From Microthyrium microscopicum (taxonomy: Eukaryota; Ascomycota; Dothideomycetes; Microthyriales; Microthyriaceae), in NCBI GenBank assembly GCA_010405405.1, contig MU004234.1, positions 2,001,642-2,065,641 on the forward strand: a stretch of 64,000 nt of DNA, written 5' to 3'. The notes under the pieces were generated by a model. That model was not told the origin of the DNA and searched no databases. It saw nothing but the letters and a program-made list of their open reading frames with translations. Of the stretch, positions 33,837 through 44,853 are shown piece by piece. Within the stretch, counting starts at the first letter, position 1. The number at the start of each line of letters is the position of its first letter. Both the position numbers and the translations under genes were made by a program.

Positions 33837-35994
33837 ATGGCGTTTTCTGACTATTCAAAATCTGCAGGCTTGAATGATGGGCCTCTCACGCGATGCAGCT
33901 CCTGTATGAAGATAGACGTCGAGAGCTTCATCAATCTTGGTTATTACGAGACCAACAAGCAAATCTGGACACATCAGAATAGTTGGGCCGGCTTTAAAAC
34001 TTCAGCAGTGGATGGATGCCAGCTATGTAGACTCCTGTGCATATCGGTATTATCTACGCGGATAATCAAGTTGCAGTCAGACGAGGATTCAGGTGGCTCG
34101 GTCTCGCTTGCAACAGCGCGACCAAACGCACTCCATGTCTCCTTCAATGGCTCGCGGGTTGCTGGATTAGCCTTTGGAGCTAGAAGAGGTAACTTGATCT
34201 TTCAAATCTTGGAGATTCTCCAATAACAAGAAAAGGCTTAGGAACGCATGAGGTTGACACTAAAATAAGCAAGTTTGCTCAAGAGCAGCCGGATTCTGAT
34301 GCTGCCTTTCGTCAGGTTGAGAACTGGCTGACGACGTGCCAATCTCATGAGGATTGCTTGGAGGCAAATAACGTGCCTCTTCCATCAAGAGTCTTGGATA
34401 TTAGGCAGTATCAGATCGACAGTACAGTTAGGTTGCTTGCTGCGTCGGGCATGAAGGGCAAGTATATTGCGTTGAGCCACTGCTGGGGCAGCACAGGAGA
34501 CCAATTGGATGATTTGTGAGTACTCTTAAACACTTAGGCAAGATTTATTGACATCGAAGGATACGAAAATGCTTAATGACTAATATCGATTCTCTCAAGC
34601 GTGGTTTCATGGCTTCTCAACTGCCGCAAAACTTCCAGGATGCGATTTCCGTTGCAGACAGGCTCGGTATTCAGTAGGTCTTCACCACCCATTTAGTGTG
34701 TACGATACCTAACATCTGAATGCTTAGATATGTTTGGATTGATTCTCTTTGCATCGTACAGGACTCGGTTTCGGATTGGATATTTCAGTCATCTTTGATG
34801 AGTGCGGTATATGGTTCGTCCTATTTTACAATCTACGCCTCAGATGCTGGGTTTCTTCGGCCTCGGAGCAAGGCGAGTTTTCTGGAAGCCAAGGTGTGCC
34901 AATTGCCAGGCTCAGGGGACTGGATATACGCAAGATATCCAAGATACGAAAATTACGTTACCGGTCGGCTTTGGGAGCGTGGCTGGGCTTTCCAGGAACT
35001 AATACTTCCTAGCCGAGTCCTGGAATACAGCCCGTCATATATCAGATGGTACTGCAACTCTGGAATATTGATTGAGACCGCGCCAGATCTCACCACGTCA
35101 TCGCTGTCCAGGCTGAAAAACAAGATTGCCAGGATGAACCAAAGAAACCAAAAACCATTTGAGCACCTTCCGTATGCTACATGGTACGAGCTTGTGCAGT
35201 CATACTCCCGTCGAAAGCTTGATAAAGATTCCGACAAGCTTCCAGCAGTCGCTGGTCTAGCCAATCTGTTCTTTGATTTGCTCAACGACCAATACCTAGC
35301 TGGACTTTGGAAAAAGGATCTGGCTGCTGGCATCTGCTGGCGTAAATATCAAGAATCTTTGCAAGAGCCAGCATACTACACTGCGCCATCCTGGAGCTGG
35401 GCATCTAAAATCGGACCTGTGGACTTTACATTTACTGCATTACACAACTACACTCTTGAAGTAGCCGATTATTCGACATATGTACACGGAAGAAGCCGCT
35501 TCGGTCAGGTGAAAGGTGGCTATTTGACCGTCAAAGGTCCTATGCGTACCTTCAAGATCCCACCAGTGACTGCGGATGTATACGGCACAGAGAAAAATCA
35601 CACTGGGATTTATGGACCGCCAAAACTTCATTCAAAAATTGAGGAGAATGCCACCAACCACTGCCACTTCTTCGAAATTAAGACACAAGAGAACTTTCGC
35701 AATTCATTAGGAACTGGCATCTGTACCTTCTCGTTTGATGTCTGCCTCCCAGCTGACTTGCCCACTCTTTACTTGTTCAAACTGAAGAAAGAGGGGATTA
35801 TAAACATCAAGAAAGCGGAGTTTGCTGGTTCACCAGACGGCTTGGTTCTGCGCAGGTATAAACACGAAGACGACTATCTTTATACACGGATTGGGGTATA
35901 TCAGGTGGCTGATCTCAATGCGCTGCGGATGGCTTCTGACACCGAGTATACTGAGCTCCGAGGCTGGGTTACGGAAACCATTACGATTGTTTGA
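33837..35994 (+). CDS. HET-domain (heterokaryon incompatibility) protein
   Basis: HET proteins mediate programmed cell death after fusion of genetically different hyphae. Four exons (33837-34188, 34242-34515, 34560-34673, 34728-35994) give 668 aa, with introns of 53, 44 and 54 nt. The N-terminus has a Cys-rich start with CSSC and CQLC (possible metal site). The HET domain shows YIALSHCWG, LPQNFQDAISVADRLGIQYVWIDSLCIVQDS plus a DW pair, and VYGSSYFTIYAS. It closes with the conserved GRLWERGWAFQELILPSRVLEYS segment. The C-terminal ~300 residues have no repeat domain that I can name. The frame is intact through all exons, with no stop codons. It stands near a MITE insertion and an F-box-like gene. 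Whether it is polymorphic or allorecognition-active cannot be told from one genome. Confidence 0.92.
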
Positions 35995-36862
35995 GCTGTA
36001 AAATGGTTACGGACTGCTCGAATCAAACAGCAGAGTGGGAGACACTGTTGAATTTACTCGACCTGCTCCTTAAACTTTCACGCACCGGGGCATTGATATG
36101 CGGACTACTGTCATAAATCATTGTTGGTGGTCAACAATAAGGCGACCGAAACCTTTCTCTTCCTCTTCTTCTTCCTCTTGGTGCTTCGAGTACCTTTGGC
36201 AACAGTAAGCCTACTTTGGCCGTTCTCTGCGGAAGTCTCTGCTATACGACTTTAGTTCTAGCCTACTTCACTGTCTAATAGTTTGGACAGCACTCCAGGC
36301 TTCTGCACTACGAGGTTCCATGAGATAGGGTTCTCTTCCGCTGCTGCTTTCTTGGCCAGTCAACCAGTCGACAAAATAATTGGCACCCTCACATCGAGTG
36401 CGATGTCTACCAATGCACCTTACAAAGAGCGAACTCGTTAATCACCATCGTGCTCGATATTTTACAACTAGTTTACGCACTCAATGAAATTAAGTAGGCG
36501 ATAACAGAATGCAGCGGATGGGAGCCAACGAAGCTGGTGGGAGCGCGCCATTCATTGTGTCGACGGCTTGTCGCTTTGAGCTCTTGTCTGTGTCGTTCCT
36601 TCCACTTCTGTCAAAATGACTCCACTGTTGCTCCTTCCACCTTTGGCAATCGTTCTTGCCATGAGAGCGTACACTCAGTTGTCCGAGCTTCTAGGCTTCC
36701 ACTGCTCCTTGAACACTGAAAGACAGGATCTTTCCGGCATTTGACCTCTCCTCCCATCCTCCCATCCCTCAACACCTTTCATTGATTCAAGAGAAGCAAC
36801 GAAACCGCCAATTGACCCCCTTCTTTGCTACTTGATCTGGATACGCCCATCGTACTTTTCGG
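35995..36862. other. Intergenic region between HET and F-box-like genes
   Basis: 868 bp, no supported gene. A polypyrimidine block near 36155-36180 encodes on the minus strand a short Lys/Arg-rich frame without an ATG; I regard it as simple sequence. The last ~150 bp become C/T-rich ahead of the ATG at 36863, as a leader would. Confidence 0.4.
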
Positions 36863-38383
36863 ATGGCGTTGACTACGGACGCTGAGCTGCTCGATAACAT
36901 GGATTCGGACAGCATCTCGTCAGTCGGCACAAGCTCATCTACAGACACGGACGAGAGTCTCGAGCCGCCATGCCCGTTTCCACAGCTGTTCCATCCAACA
37001 ATGCAGGCGGTCCCCAAATTACGACAAACCCATCTGGGAAGCAGCAGAGTCGATGGGAACTTGAGTGTACTGGATCTTTACTCTCCCCTTCGCCCCCTAC
37101 AGACTTCACCGCTTTTGAAGCTACCAAACGAGATACTCGATATGATTGCTCGACTCGCCACAACCTCGAAACCCCCTTCACTGCTGGCAAACTGCGAAGT
37201 CTGTCCCATCTACGGTCAGATTGAGGTTAAAAAGCTCGGAGGGGTATGCTATCAGTTGTGGCAGATTACGAGACCATTGTCCTACCAAGAAATCATCATT
37301 ACCATGGTTCCTAAACCGAAGAGTTCTGTCGTATACTTCAAAAGCTTTCAACTACTCAGAGCTCAAGCGGCAAAGGGTTTCTGTCGCATCTTAGAGCTAT
37401 CAGCTGTTACAGTTGCCCCATCGACTCAACCTCCCGACGAAAAATGCAAATGGACGAAGGGCGATAAAAGAATGACTCTTGAACTGTTAGAAGTTCTTCG
37501 TTCCATCACATGTGTCCGTCTCAGCTATGATGTCAACCTAAGGTGGCATGGACAAGCTGTAGCGATGCTGCTATCACACATACCCTGTTTGCGACATCTC
37601 AAGGATAACAGCGAGGAACCGGCGATGGCACAACTCAAGCGATTATTTCAGACACCAAAGCACTTGCAAGCAATCGATGTGTCTCAGAAATCAATGGAAT
37701 TCATCCGCCAATTGACACTTCCATCTCAAGAATGGCTTACCGACCTTCGCATACGCATAGACTATGCCAATACTTTCAGCTGGTCTGGCATTCTTTCACC
37801 TTGGTTGCCCAATCTCCAAATCCTCCGTCTGAGGGACGATGACATTATGGGACTGGGGCCGGCTAATATTGTAAGCAGGATGTTTGGTCCTGTGACGCAT
37901 ACACTTGTCGTTGATTGCTTCGATCTTTGTCCTCTTCCCTTGCCTTGGTCCACTTTGGCATCAGAGCTACTCGAGCCCAGACGTCAGCTTTTGATAGAAG
38001 CGAAGAAGAAACCTGCATTCCGGAACTTCATAGTTGATCGGCCCTACGGCATGTACCTTTGGGAATACGAAGGTGTCTTGGACTTGGATCTTTATGGACT
38101 GAATCAGCAACTGCAATGCTGGGCACATCCGCCAGATGATCCACCTTTGCGGCTAGGCGATTTTGAGAGGTGCGAAAATCCATTTGCGGCGCTCGAGCAG
38201 CTGAAAAAAGAAGTTGAAGGCACAAACGTCACTTGTGAGATTGATCTTCCTCAAGTTGATGAAGATCGATGGCAGGAAATGTTATCGGGTGCGATTGGCG
38301 AGGTGACAGACTTTCGCGACGAGTGGCTTTTGCCAGAGACACACGAAGCATGGTGGCACTCTGATTCCGATATGTCGATGTAG
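36863..38383 (+). CDS. F-box-like protein of unknown target
   Basis: A single-exon gene of 506 aa. An acidic Ser/Thr/Asp-rich start is followed around residues 84-100 by LLKLPNEILDMIARLA, which matches the beginning of an F-box (LPxEIL...I). The rest contains spaced Leu-rich segments such as CLRHLKD, LPNLQILRLRDDDIMGLG and LTDLRIRIDY that suggest degenerate leucine-rich repeats, and an acidic Trp-containing tail. Fungal F-box proteins of this build usually recruit substrates to SCF ubiquitin ligases, but this one could be a divergent member. The first ATG fits the leader. It converges on the RNase H-fold gene with a 444-bp spacer. Confidence 0.65.
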   Translation: MALTTDAELLDNMDSDSISSVGTSSSTDTDESLEPPCPFPQLFHPTMQAVPKLRQTHLGSSRVDGNLSVLDLYSPLRPLQTSPLLKLPNEILDMIARLATTSKPPSLLANCEVCPIYGQIEVKKLGGVCYQLWQITRPLSYQEIIITMVPKPKSSVVYFKSFQLLRAQAAKGFCRILELSAVTVAPSTQPPDEKCKWTKGDKRMTLELLEVLRSITCVRLSYDVNLRWHGQAVAMLLSHIPCLRHLKDNSEEPAMAQLKRLFQTPKHLQAIDVSQKSMEFIRQLTLPSQEWLTDLRIRIDYANTFSWSGILSPWLPNLQILRLRDDDIMGLGPANIVSRMFGPVTHTLVVDCFDLCPLPLPWSTLASELLEPRRQLLIEAKKKPAFRNFIVDRPYGMYLWEYEGVLDLDLYGLNQQLQCWAHPPDDPPLRLGDFERCENPFAALEQLKKEVEGTNVTCEIDLPQVDEDRWQEMLSGAIGEVTDFRDEWLLPETHEAWWHSDSDMSM

Positions 38384-38827
38384 CAAAGTCATAGCATTAG
38401 CATTGCGGCGATAGAAACTATCGATTGCTATCATCGCGATCTCCTTGCATCAATTATCAACTTAATATATTTCGACGGCAAAACGGATTTCTTGTACTTT
38501 TAGCGCACTTACATAGATCAATACGATTTTAGAATGCTCCCATCAAGTAGAATGTCTGCCATCGGCCGCGCTTGATTACGACGTGCTTTTTTTCCTTCTA
38601 TCCTGAGCGTCACATGTTTGGTTCCCCGTCAAGTGCGGTGAGGTTTAAAGTATATCTTCTTCAAACAGTGCGATGGAGGACATCTTATTTGATGAAAGCG
38701 TGAGAATCATTTCATCCATCCGTCGACAAGAACCTGATCGACGGCTAATAACGATAAAAGGTAAACGAGTCAATATTGCCTAACACTAAATAACTAACCT
38801 ACGGCTTGAACGCACAATCAATCTCAT
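38384..38827. other. Convergent intergenic region between F-box-like and RNase H-fold genes
   Basis: 444 bp, AT-richer than the genes at its sides. It should contain two 3' UTRs; nothing else seen. Confidence 0.4.
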
Positions 38828-39860
38828 TCAAGACTCTGGAACAGACCTCATGGCATTGCCAGCAAGTCTATCGACTGCGAGCATTCCCTCGCTTCGACGC
38901 TTATGGCCTGGGATCCAGTGGTTGTGAACAGGCACTTCCTTCCGTCCAATGATTCTGGCCATAATTTTGCCTCGCTCAATCCAATACTTCATTCCTGGTC
39001 GATGATTACCACCACTTCCGCGACTGTTCAGAGCCTTCAGCGTATTTTGTGAGTCGCCGAAGAAGAACAGATCATCGCCCTTCTTCAAAAGAGGTGCTAC
39101 CTGCTTTAGACCATAAAGATATGCAGCAGCTTCAGCCTCAGCGCCATCTTCACCCATGAAGCCAATCGAGAACTCTGTCAGCGTCTCCTCATTGGCGCGA
39201 CGATATGCCACTCCCACTCCCATTCGTACCGGTCCTTTGTCGGCTCTAGGTGCTGCAGCGGAACCATCAGCCCACAAGAGTATGCGGTTGCTGGGACCTT
39301 TCAAAGCGATAATCATTCGTTCGAAAGTGACAGCGCGATCGAACTGCTGGATCATGGTGTGGCCAGAGGAAAACAGAGACGGCGCAAACATGCGAATTTC
39401 AGGTTTGCCGCTTCGGGTGAGCCATGTATTGTGGGAAGGCACAGAGAAGTCATCGCGAACAATTCGGAGAGAAGCAAGAATTTCTGGAGGTAGTATATCG
39501 GGAACGACAACTTGGAAATATGAATTGATTGCGCTGCAATGTTCGAATAATCTCGAGTCCATGACTGCGGAGTAACCCAAGCGGAAGGGTAGTGTCAGTC
39601 CTGGGGCAGCAGTAGGAGGAGACACTATAGTGAGCTGGTATAGATATGTCAGTTGATAAACTCTGATATACGTGTGATTATTGACTTACGTCTTGCATGG
39701 AAGCTTCGATACCAAGTTCTGAAATATTGTTCTCGATACTGTCGGTGGAATCGTCCGAATAGTTTTTGTTTGAGATTGGGTCCTCTGGGCCGCAATCAGA
39801 TAGAACGTTTTCGGCAGCATCCATTGAGATTGGAGCAACAGGCATAGTAGACATGTTCAA
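38828..39860 (-). CDS. RNase H-fold protein, solitary (not part of a retroelement)
   Basis: Exons are 39860-39690 and 39634-38828 with a 55-nt intron, giving 325 aa. The start is the ATG at 39860 (a second lies at 39854). After a non-conserved N-terminus with an acidic patch, an RNase H-like domain spans about residues 175-320. ILLWADGSAAAP gives the first catalytic-type Asp, GAEAEAAAYLYGL the Glu, LFFFGDSQNTLKAL the second Asp, and WIPGHKRRSEGMLAVDRLAGNA the terminal His/Asp motif. The full DEDD set is therefore present, so activity is plausible. The order and wording match RNase H domains of LINE-type elements and of stand-alone fungal RNase H-like genes. No reverse transcriptase or repeat flank is seen, so it looks domesticated or host-derived. 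Confidence 0.8.
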
Positions 39861-41507
39861 AGAGTGTTATTTTTGGAATTGTGATTGGCGAAGCGTTTTC
39901 TGCAGATGAAAGGCTTACGCTTTGTATAAGACGAGGTTTTCAGCAATATGAAAGAACGAGGATGGTAGGGAAAGGCGCAGAACTATGAAGCAAAGTGTTT
40001 TGTGAAGAAGATGGCGTCAAAGAAGGTAATGGAATGGTGGTAATTCTATATAGGGCAAAGCGTACACCGCCTTAAGAAAAATATATCGGTGACTACATGT
40101 GGCCTAGCTAACACTGTCACGGTAAGGCTTCGGAGGTATCAATATCAGGAAGCCAATCGTAAGCAATCTTAGCGCCATCTGGAATAGAAAACCGTTTCTT
40201 CATCGGTAGGTAGGAGAGAAGCACGGCAGGAGGTATCCCGAGTTATCAGTAACCAAGCGTCTGAGCAGCCAAGCGTCTGAGCATCTTGAGAGGAAGATCC
40301 ATGGTGATTGCTTATGTCTGGCTCGCAGTCTATGTCCAGTCTATCGTTCTGCTGATAGATAATGCTTCGAAGAGGTAAACTGGCGGGCTATACCAGGCTA
40401 TATAAATAAGAACGCTCAGTCGTTGTGTCAGAAGCAAACATCAGTTAATTTGAGCAATCGCCTTTATCAAAACTCATTTTGTCTTCTTTATTTGGCCCAA
40501 GTAGACACGAATGATTCATAGTGACAGATAATATCATACCTGATAAGCTTCCTGAGCTTTCGACTCAAATGCGATCTCACGAGATTCGCCGTACGGCTGT
40601 CACTGGCATAAACTTCGATCAGCGTCCTCGAAAATATCTTCAGCTTGTTGCTCCCGAGCGCCACCCGGTGTTTTCTGAGCGACATTGACTTCGTCATGTC
40701 AGGCTGAATGATCTCGATATATGGAGACGCTCAAGCAAGGCAAATGGGAGCAATTTTGCGCACTTAGATGATATATCATTATATCGTATTATCGGGCTGA
40801 TAAAAAGCCGTGAGCATGGCCTGTGAGATATCTAGTAAGACAAACCAAACAGATTTGAGATCAGATCTCAGGGTCGGAATACAATTGGTATGATGGCCTA
40901 TTGTAGTGGTGAAATTGCTCTATGTAGTCTTCCTCTGGCACTTGCCGTTGAGCTGATCCTGCTGTACCTGCCACTGCTTCATATTGAAACGGGCACCACG
41001 ATGGCCAGACTCGGGAGATATAAATCTAAGAATGTTTGAAAAGGTGCCAAGTCCACCCACGGAGAATTTCTTTCGAAAGCAAAACTGAGAGAAGGATCCA
41101 ATTTGGCCAAGGGGAGCAAGATCCAAAGAGCTTTCAGGAGAAGAGAAGGTGGAAGATGGCAAGGACATTCGTGAAGACGCTATAGTAGGGCCTGATGAAA
41201 AGACGCAATCGGTTCCTCTGAAAGCGAGTTGATGATTATCTAATATAACCATTCTACCATTTTGTGTTCTCTCTTGCGAGCAAGACCAAGGAGTATGAAA
41301 GAAGGAGCTTCGAACTGGAGCTTATTTCCCCACTCGCCTAAAAATGACGTGCATATACAGACATCACTGCACATACATCAGCTCAGGTTCCATCCAACTC
41401 AAATTACGAAGACGAAAACCGGAGCTTGAGATTCTCTCAACTTGAAGCGTATCGTCGAATCACGAGCTAACTGCCACGTCGACTTAGAAAGCTGCAGCGA
41501 CTTCAAA
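39861..41507. other. Gene-poor intergenic region
   Basis: 1.65 kb between the RNase H-fold gene and the dihydroxyacetone kinase. A 15-bp direct repeat, CCAAGCGTCTGAGCA, occurs at 40253-40267 and 40269-40283. Two minus-strand ORFs (40488-40697, 69 aa; 40920-41252, listed separately) are the only open stretches with ATG starts. No RNA gene is evident. Confidence 0.4.
40920..41252 (-). CDS. Hypothetical small protein (uncertain)
   Basis: I do not recognise this 110-aa frame. It begins with an ATG (MVILDNHQLAFRG), is Ser/Phe-rich in the middle and Gln/Lys-rich at the end (MKQWQVQQDQLNGK), without signal peptide, membrane segment or domain. It lies about 250 bp upstream of the divergently oriented dihydroxyacetone kinase. 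No splice evidence supports or extends it, so it may be chance. Confidence 0.25.
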   Translation of the reverse strand: MVILDNHQLAFRGTDCVFSSGPTIASSRMSLPSSTFSSPESSLDLAPLGQIGSFSQFCFRKKFSVGGLGTFSNILRFISPESGHRGARFNMKQWQVQQDQLNGKCQRKTT

Positions 41508-43601
41508 ATGGTTAGTTTCATCGTTCTCTCATACTACCATCATCAACGCGCCATAATTTGAATACAATGTCGCAGCTGATATTTGACTGATCTAATTTCT
41601 TCCAACTCCTTGATCATAAACCCCAAATAATGACCGTTCAAGGCTAACAACAACTAGGCCTCGTCAAGTGCGTCTAAACTTGTCGAACCCCGTATCAAAC
41701 TCACAAGGACTAGACAGACACTTTATATCTGACCCGACGCACCTGATAACCACCGCCCTCCACTCCCATACCCTCACGAATCCCTCCCTGACCCACCACC
41801 GCACCAACAGGATCCTCTCTCGCCCGCCCTCTTCTACCGTCGGCCTCATCTCCGGCGGCGGCTCAGGCCATGAGCCGAGTTTCGCTGGCTTCGTCGGTGA
41901 AGGCTTGTTAAGTGCGAGCGTTGCGGGAAGTTTGTTTGCGAGCCCAAGTGCTGAGCAGGTTAGTCAAGCGATACGGCTGGTCGCCGCCGGGAACGGTGGG
42001 CGCGGCGTATGTGTAGTTGTTATGAACTACACGGGCGACGTTCTGAACTTTGGACTCGCAGTGGAGAAGGCGAAGGCTAGGGGTGAAAAGGTTGAGTTGG
42101 TGGTTGTGGGCGATGATGTTGGTGTAGGGAGAGAACAGGGTGGGAAGGTTGGGAGAAGGGGGATTGCGGGGACTTGTTTGGTCTTGAAGATTGTTGGTGC
42201 GCTGGCGGGAACTGGGTGAGTAAATGCAAGTTAATGGAAGCGTGGTCTGATGAGTGGTTCAGGGCGGATCTGGAGAGCGTGGTTGATGTCGCAAGGCTGG
42301 TGGCGGCGAATACGGTTTCGATTGGAGCATCGCTGGCACATGTCCATGTCCCGGGTCGCGATGAGAGTAATGAAGATGATCTCAAGTCTAATGAGGTCGA
42401 GCTGGGCATGGGTATCCATAATGAGGCCGGGTCGGCGCGATTGAAGGATGCGGATTTGCCAACGCTGGTAAAGACAATGTTGGCTCATCTGCTTGATCAG
42501 TCGGATAAAGATCGCGCGTTTCTCAAGATTGACAGCCAAGATAGTGTTGTTCTAATGATCAATAACCTGGGCGGAGTCAGCGTGCTTGAGATGGGTGGTA
42601 TTGCAACTGAAGTTGCAGATCAGCTCGAAAAGAGCTGGAAGATTAAACCTGTAAGAGTTCTGGTGGGCACATATATGACAAGCTTAAACGGCCTGGGATT
42701 TAGTATTAGTTTGCTCAAAGTTATGGACACTGGACTGGGAAATGGCAAGAGCATGATTGAGCTATTAGACAGCCCGGCAGAAGCTATAGGATGGAGTGCC
42801 CCTATCAAGAAAGAAACTTGGACTTCCAAGAGGATCAATGCAGCTAAAGAACAAGTTCAGGAGTTCGAGGTAAAGCCGGCAAATTTCAAAAGTAAGCTAC
42901 CAGAACTATGGATGTTAAGTCAGCTAACGATGGTCAAGTCAAGTATGCTCGATCAGTAACCGCACTGACTTCAGGTCTCCGCGCCGTAATCAAAGCGGAG
43001 CCTGATATCACAAACTATGACACAGTAGTTGGTGATGGGGATTGCGGAATTGGCCTCAAAAGAGGAGCCGAGGGTAAGTCATGCTGCATGCTTAATTATG
43101 TGCTCACAATCATTAGGAATTCTCGAAATGCTCAAGGACGCCGAGCCAACAGATGATATTGCCATCTTCCTCGACCGTATCATCCAGGTAGTGGAATCAG
43201 CCATGGATGGGACGTCGGGAGCATTATATGCAATCTTCTTGAACACTCTGGCGCAAAACATCAGGAAACAGTCCCCAGACAAGGCAGAGGACATGCAACT
43301 CGGGATATGGGCCAAAGCTCTCGAGCCATCTTTGAGCGCGCTAGGCAAGTATACGCCAGCAAAAGTAGGGGATCGGACGTTGGTGGATGCCTTGGAGCCT
43401 TTCATTTCCACTCTTTCACACTATGGATCGATTGATAGAGCCGCACAAGCTGCCGCCACAGGGGCAGAGAAAACCAAATCAATGAAAGCCAGCCTTGGGC
43501 GATCCGTGTATGTCAGCGGCGAGAGATGGGATACGGTACCAGACCCGGGTGCATATGGGCTAGCAGTTTTCCTCCAGGGATTGGCTGATGGATTAAAATA
43601 A
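41508..43601 (+). CDS. DAK1: Dihydroxyacetone kinase (Dak1/Dak2-type, ATP-dependent)
   Basis: The enzyme phosphorylates dihydroxyacetone to DHAP with ATP; in fungi it serves glycerol/methanol metabolism and DHA detoxification. Six exons are inferred: 41508-41510, 41658-41667, 41714-42215, 42263-42891, 42939-43073 and 43117-43601 (587 aa). The first exon is just the ATG before a GTTAGT donor, and the second is 10 nt. They are needed because the conserved start [11 protein letters not shown] has no nearby ATG. The DhaK part shows [29 protein letters not shown] and the IHNEAGS segment with the substrate-binding His. The DhaL part carries [16 protein letters not shown], whose Asp residues bind Mg-ATP, and [12 protein letters not shown]. 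The last introns use GCTAAC and CATTAG sites. It converges on SMD2 with 138 bp between. Confidence 0.9.
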
Positions 43602-43739
43602 TTATCGACAGGCGCGATATATCGATTTCATGATTTCGTAGTCTAGCGGGAAACGGCCCAGTGGTATCTTCTCCTTTCCCAACTTCCAGGTTTTCATACG
43701 CCCCAACACCAAGTTACTGTATAGATATCGTAAGCGCCA

Positions 43740-44249
43740 TTAACTGAGAAGAACGAGAATGACAGAGTCGCCGCGTAGGAACCTGGAGAATATTAGTACT
43801 AGCACATACCAATGCAACAACATTCAACTCACATCTTGCTGATGAAACGATCCTTATTGACTGGGCGGCCTTTCTTGCCTTGTGCAGTGCGGGGAGTTTC
43901 AGTCCACATCTCCTTCACATTCTCGAGGACCATATTGCAATGTCGGTCAAAAGCTTTGACTCTTGCGAGAAGCTTGCGGTTGTTGCGACATGAGATCAGG
44001 ACTTGTGTATGGGATCGAACGGCGGTTTGAAGGATGGATAAGGGGCCGACAGTGAACTCGTGCTCTTCGAGAAGCTGAATCTCGTACTCCCTAAGGTTTA
44101 TTAGCTCTAGTGCAAACAGGAAGAGTGTGGGAGATGCCTACGTGAGTTCAGCACGGGGCTTGTTTTGAAGTTCTCTGTAGTAATGTTAGCAAAAGCAGGC
44201 GACAAGGCCGATTAGGCATCAGAGCTTACTGGATCTTTGCGTCGGACAT
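43740..44249 (-). CDS. SMD2: Small nuclear ribonucleoprotein Sm D2
   Basis: SmD2 is a core subunit of the Sm ring on spliceosomal snRNAs. Four small exons (44249-44230, 44174-44142, 44090-43833, 43782-43740) give 117 aa; introns are 55, 51 and 50 nt. The Sm1 motif region is [48 protein letters not shown] (seen in pieces), and Sm2 ends [13 protein letters not shown]. The D2-specific linker with [14 protein letters not shown] is present. The length is very close to human SmD2 (118 aa). The gene stands head to head with the Ams2-like gene and tail to tail with the kinase gene. Confidence 0.95.
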
Positions 44250-44853
44250 GGTGGGTATAAAGAGAGGGGCAGTGCCGACGGGTTTGGAGCTTTCTTGCGT
44301 GTTATGCCAAAAGTGTTGAGCTCGAGAACTTTTGGTTTTTGACATCTGGAGGTTGAAGTTCATGCCAATCTCGGAAAACAACTCGGACCGACAGAGATTA
44401 TTTCAGCCACTTGTTCGGGCCGACCGTCCCAGTAATCGATGCCGGCGCTAGTTCAAACTAGCCACAGTTCAAGTCGCGACTGAAGTTCGCTAGCTCCAAC
44501 GCGCTCATGGTACTTTCCGCGCTAGATCTTCCAGCCTCCAAAACTGCCATTTTGTCTGAGCTCCTCAACTCCAATAAACTGCTTCGACCTCACCATTTAT
44601 ACTCCTGTCAACCACTTCTCCCGCCCTGTCAGATACTCTCAGCTGATAAAGAACACGCCTTCTCCTCTAGGTGCATCCCCTCAATCTTTTAAACATCGAA
44701 GAGCGCGGCGTTTCCAAACAGAAAAGCTCCACAAAGCTCAAGTACCTCTCCACGCGCCCGTAACATCCTCTCTGCTCCAGGCAATATTCCGAGGACAATC
44801 TTCACTCTCTACGCCATGCTTTACAGTTGACACTTCTGTTTGTCCGATTATCA
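44250..44853. promoter_or_regulatory. Divergent promoter between SMD2 and the Ams2-like gene
   Basis: 604 bp shared by two divergent genes. The right part is C/T-rich, as in the leader of the Ams2-like gene. A 61-codon frame starting with ATG at 44507 sits in that leader and could be an upstream ORF; it has no recognisable protein character. Confidence 0.5.

Noticed and set aside
36150-36230. Lys/Arg-rich minus-strand frame that looks like a nuclear localisation tail
   Set aside because: It has no ATG, follows a stop codon closely and comes from a polypyrimidine tract on the plus strand.
42892-42923. 32-nt intron in the dihydroxyacetone kinase
   Set aside because: Too short and without a branch site; the acceptor at 42938, preceded by GCTAAC, gives a 47-nt intron in frame.
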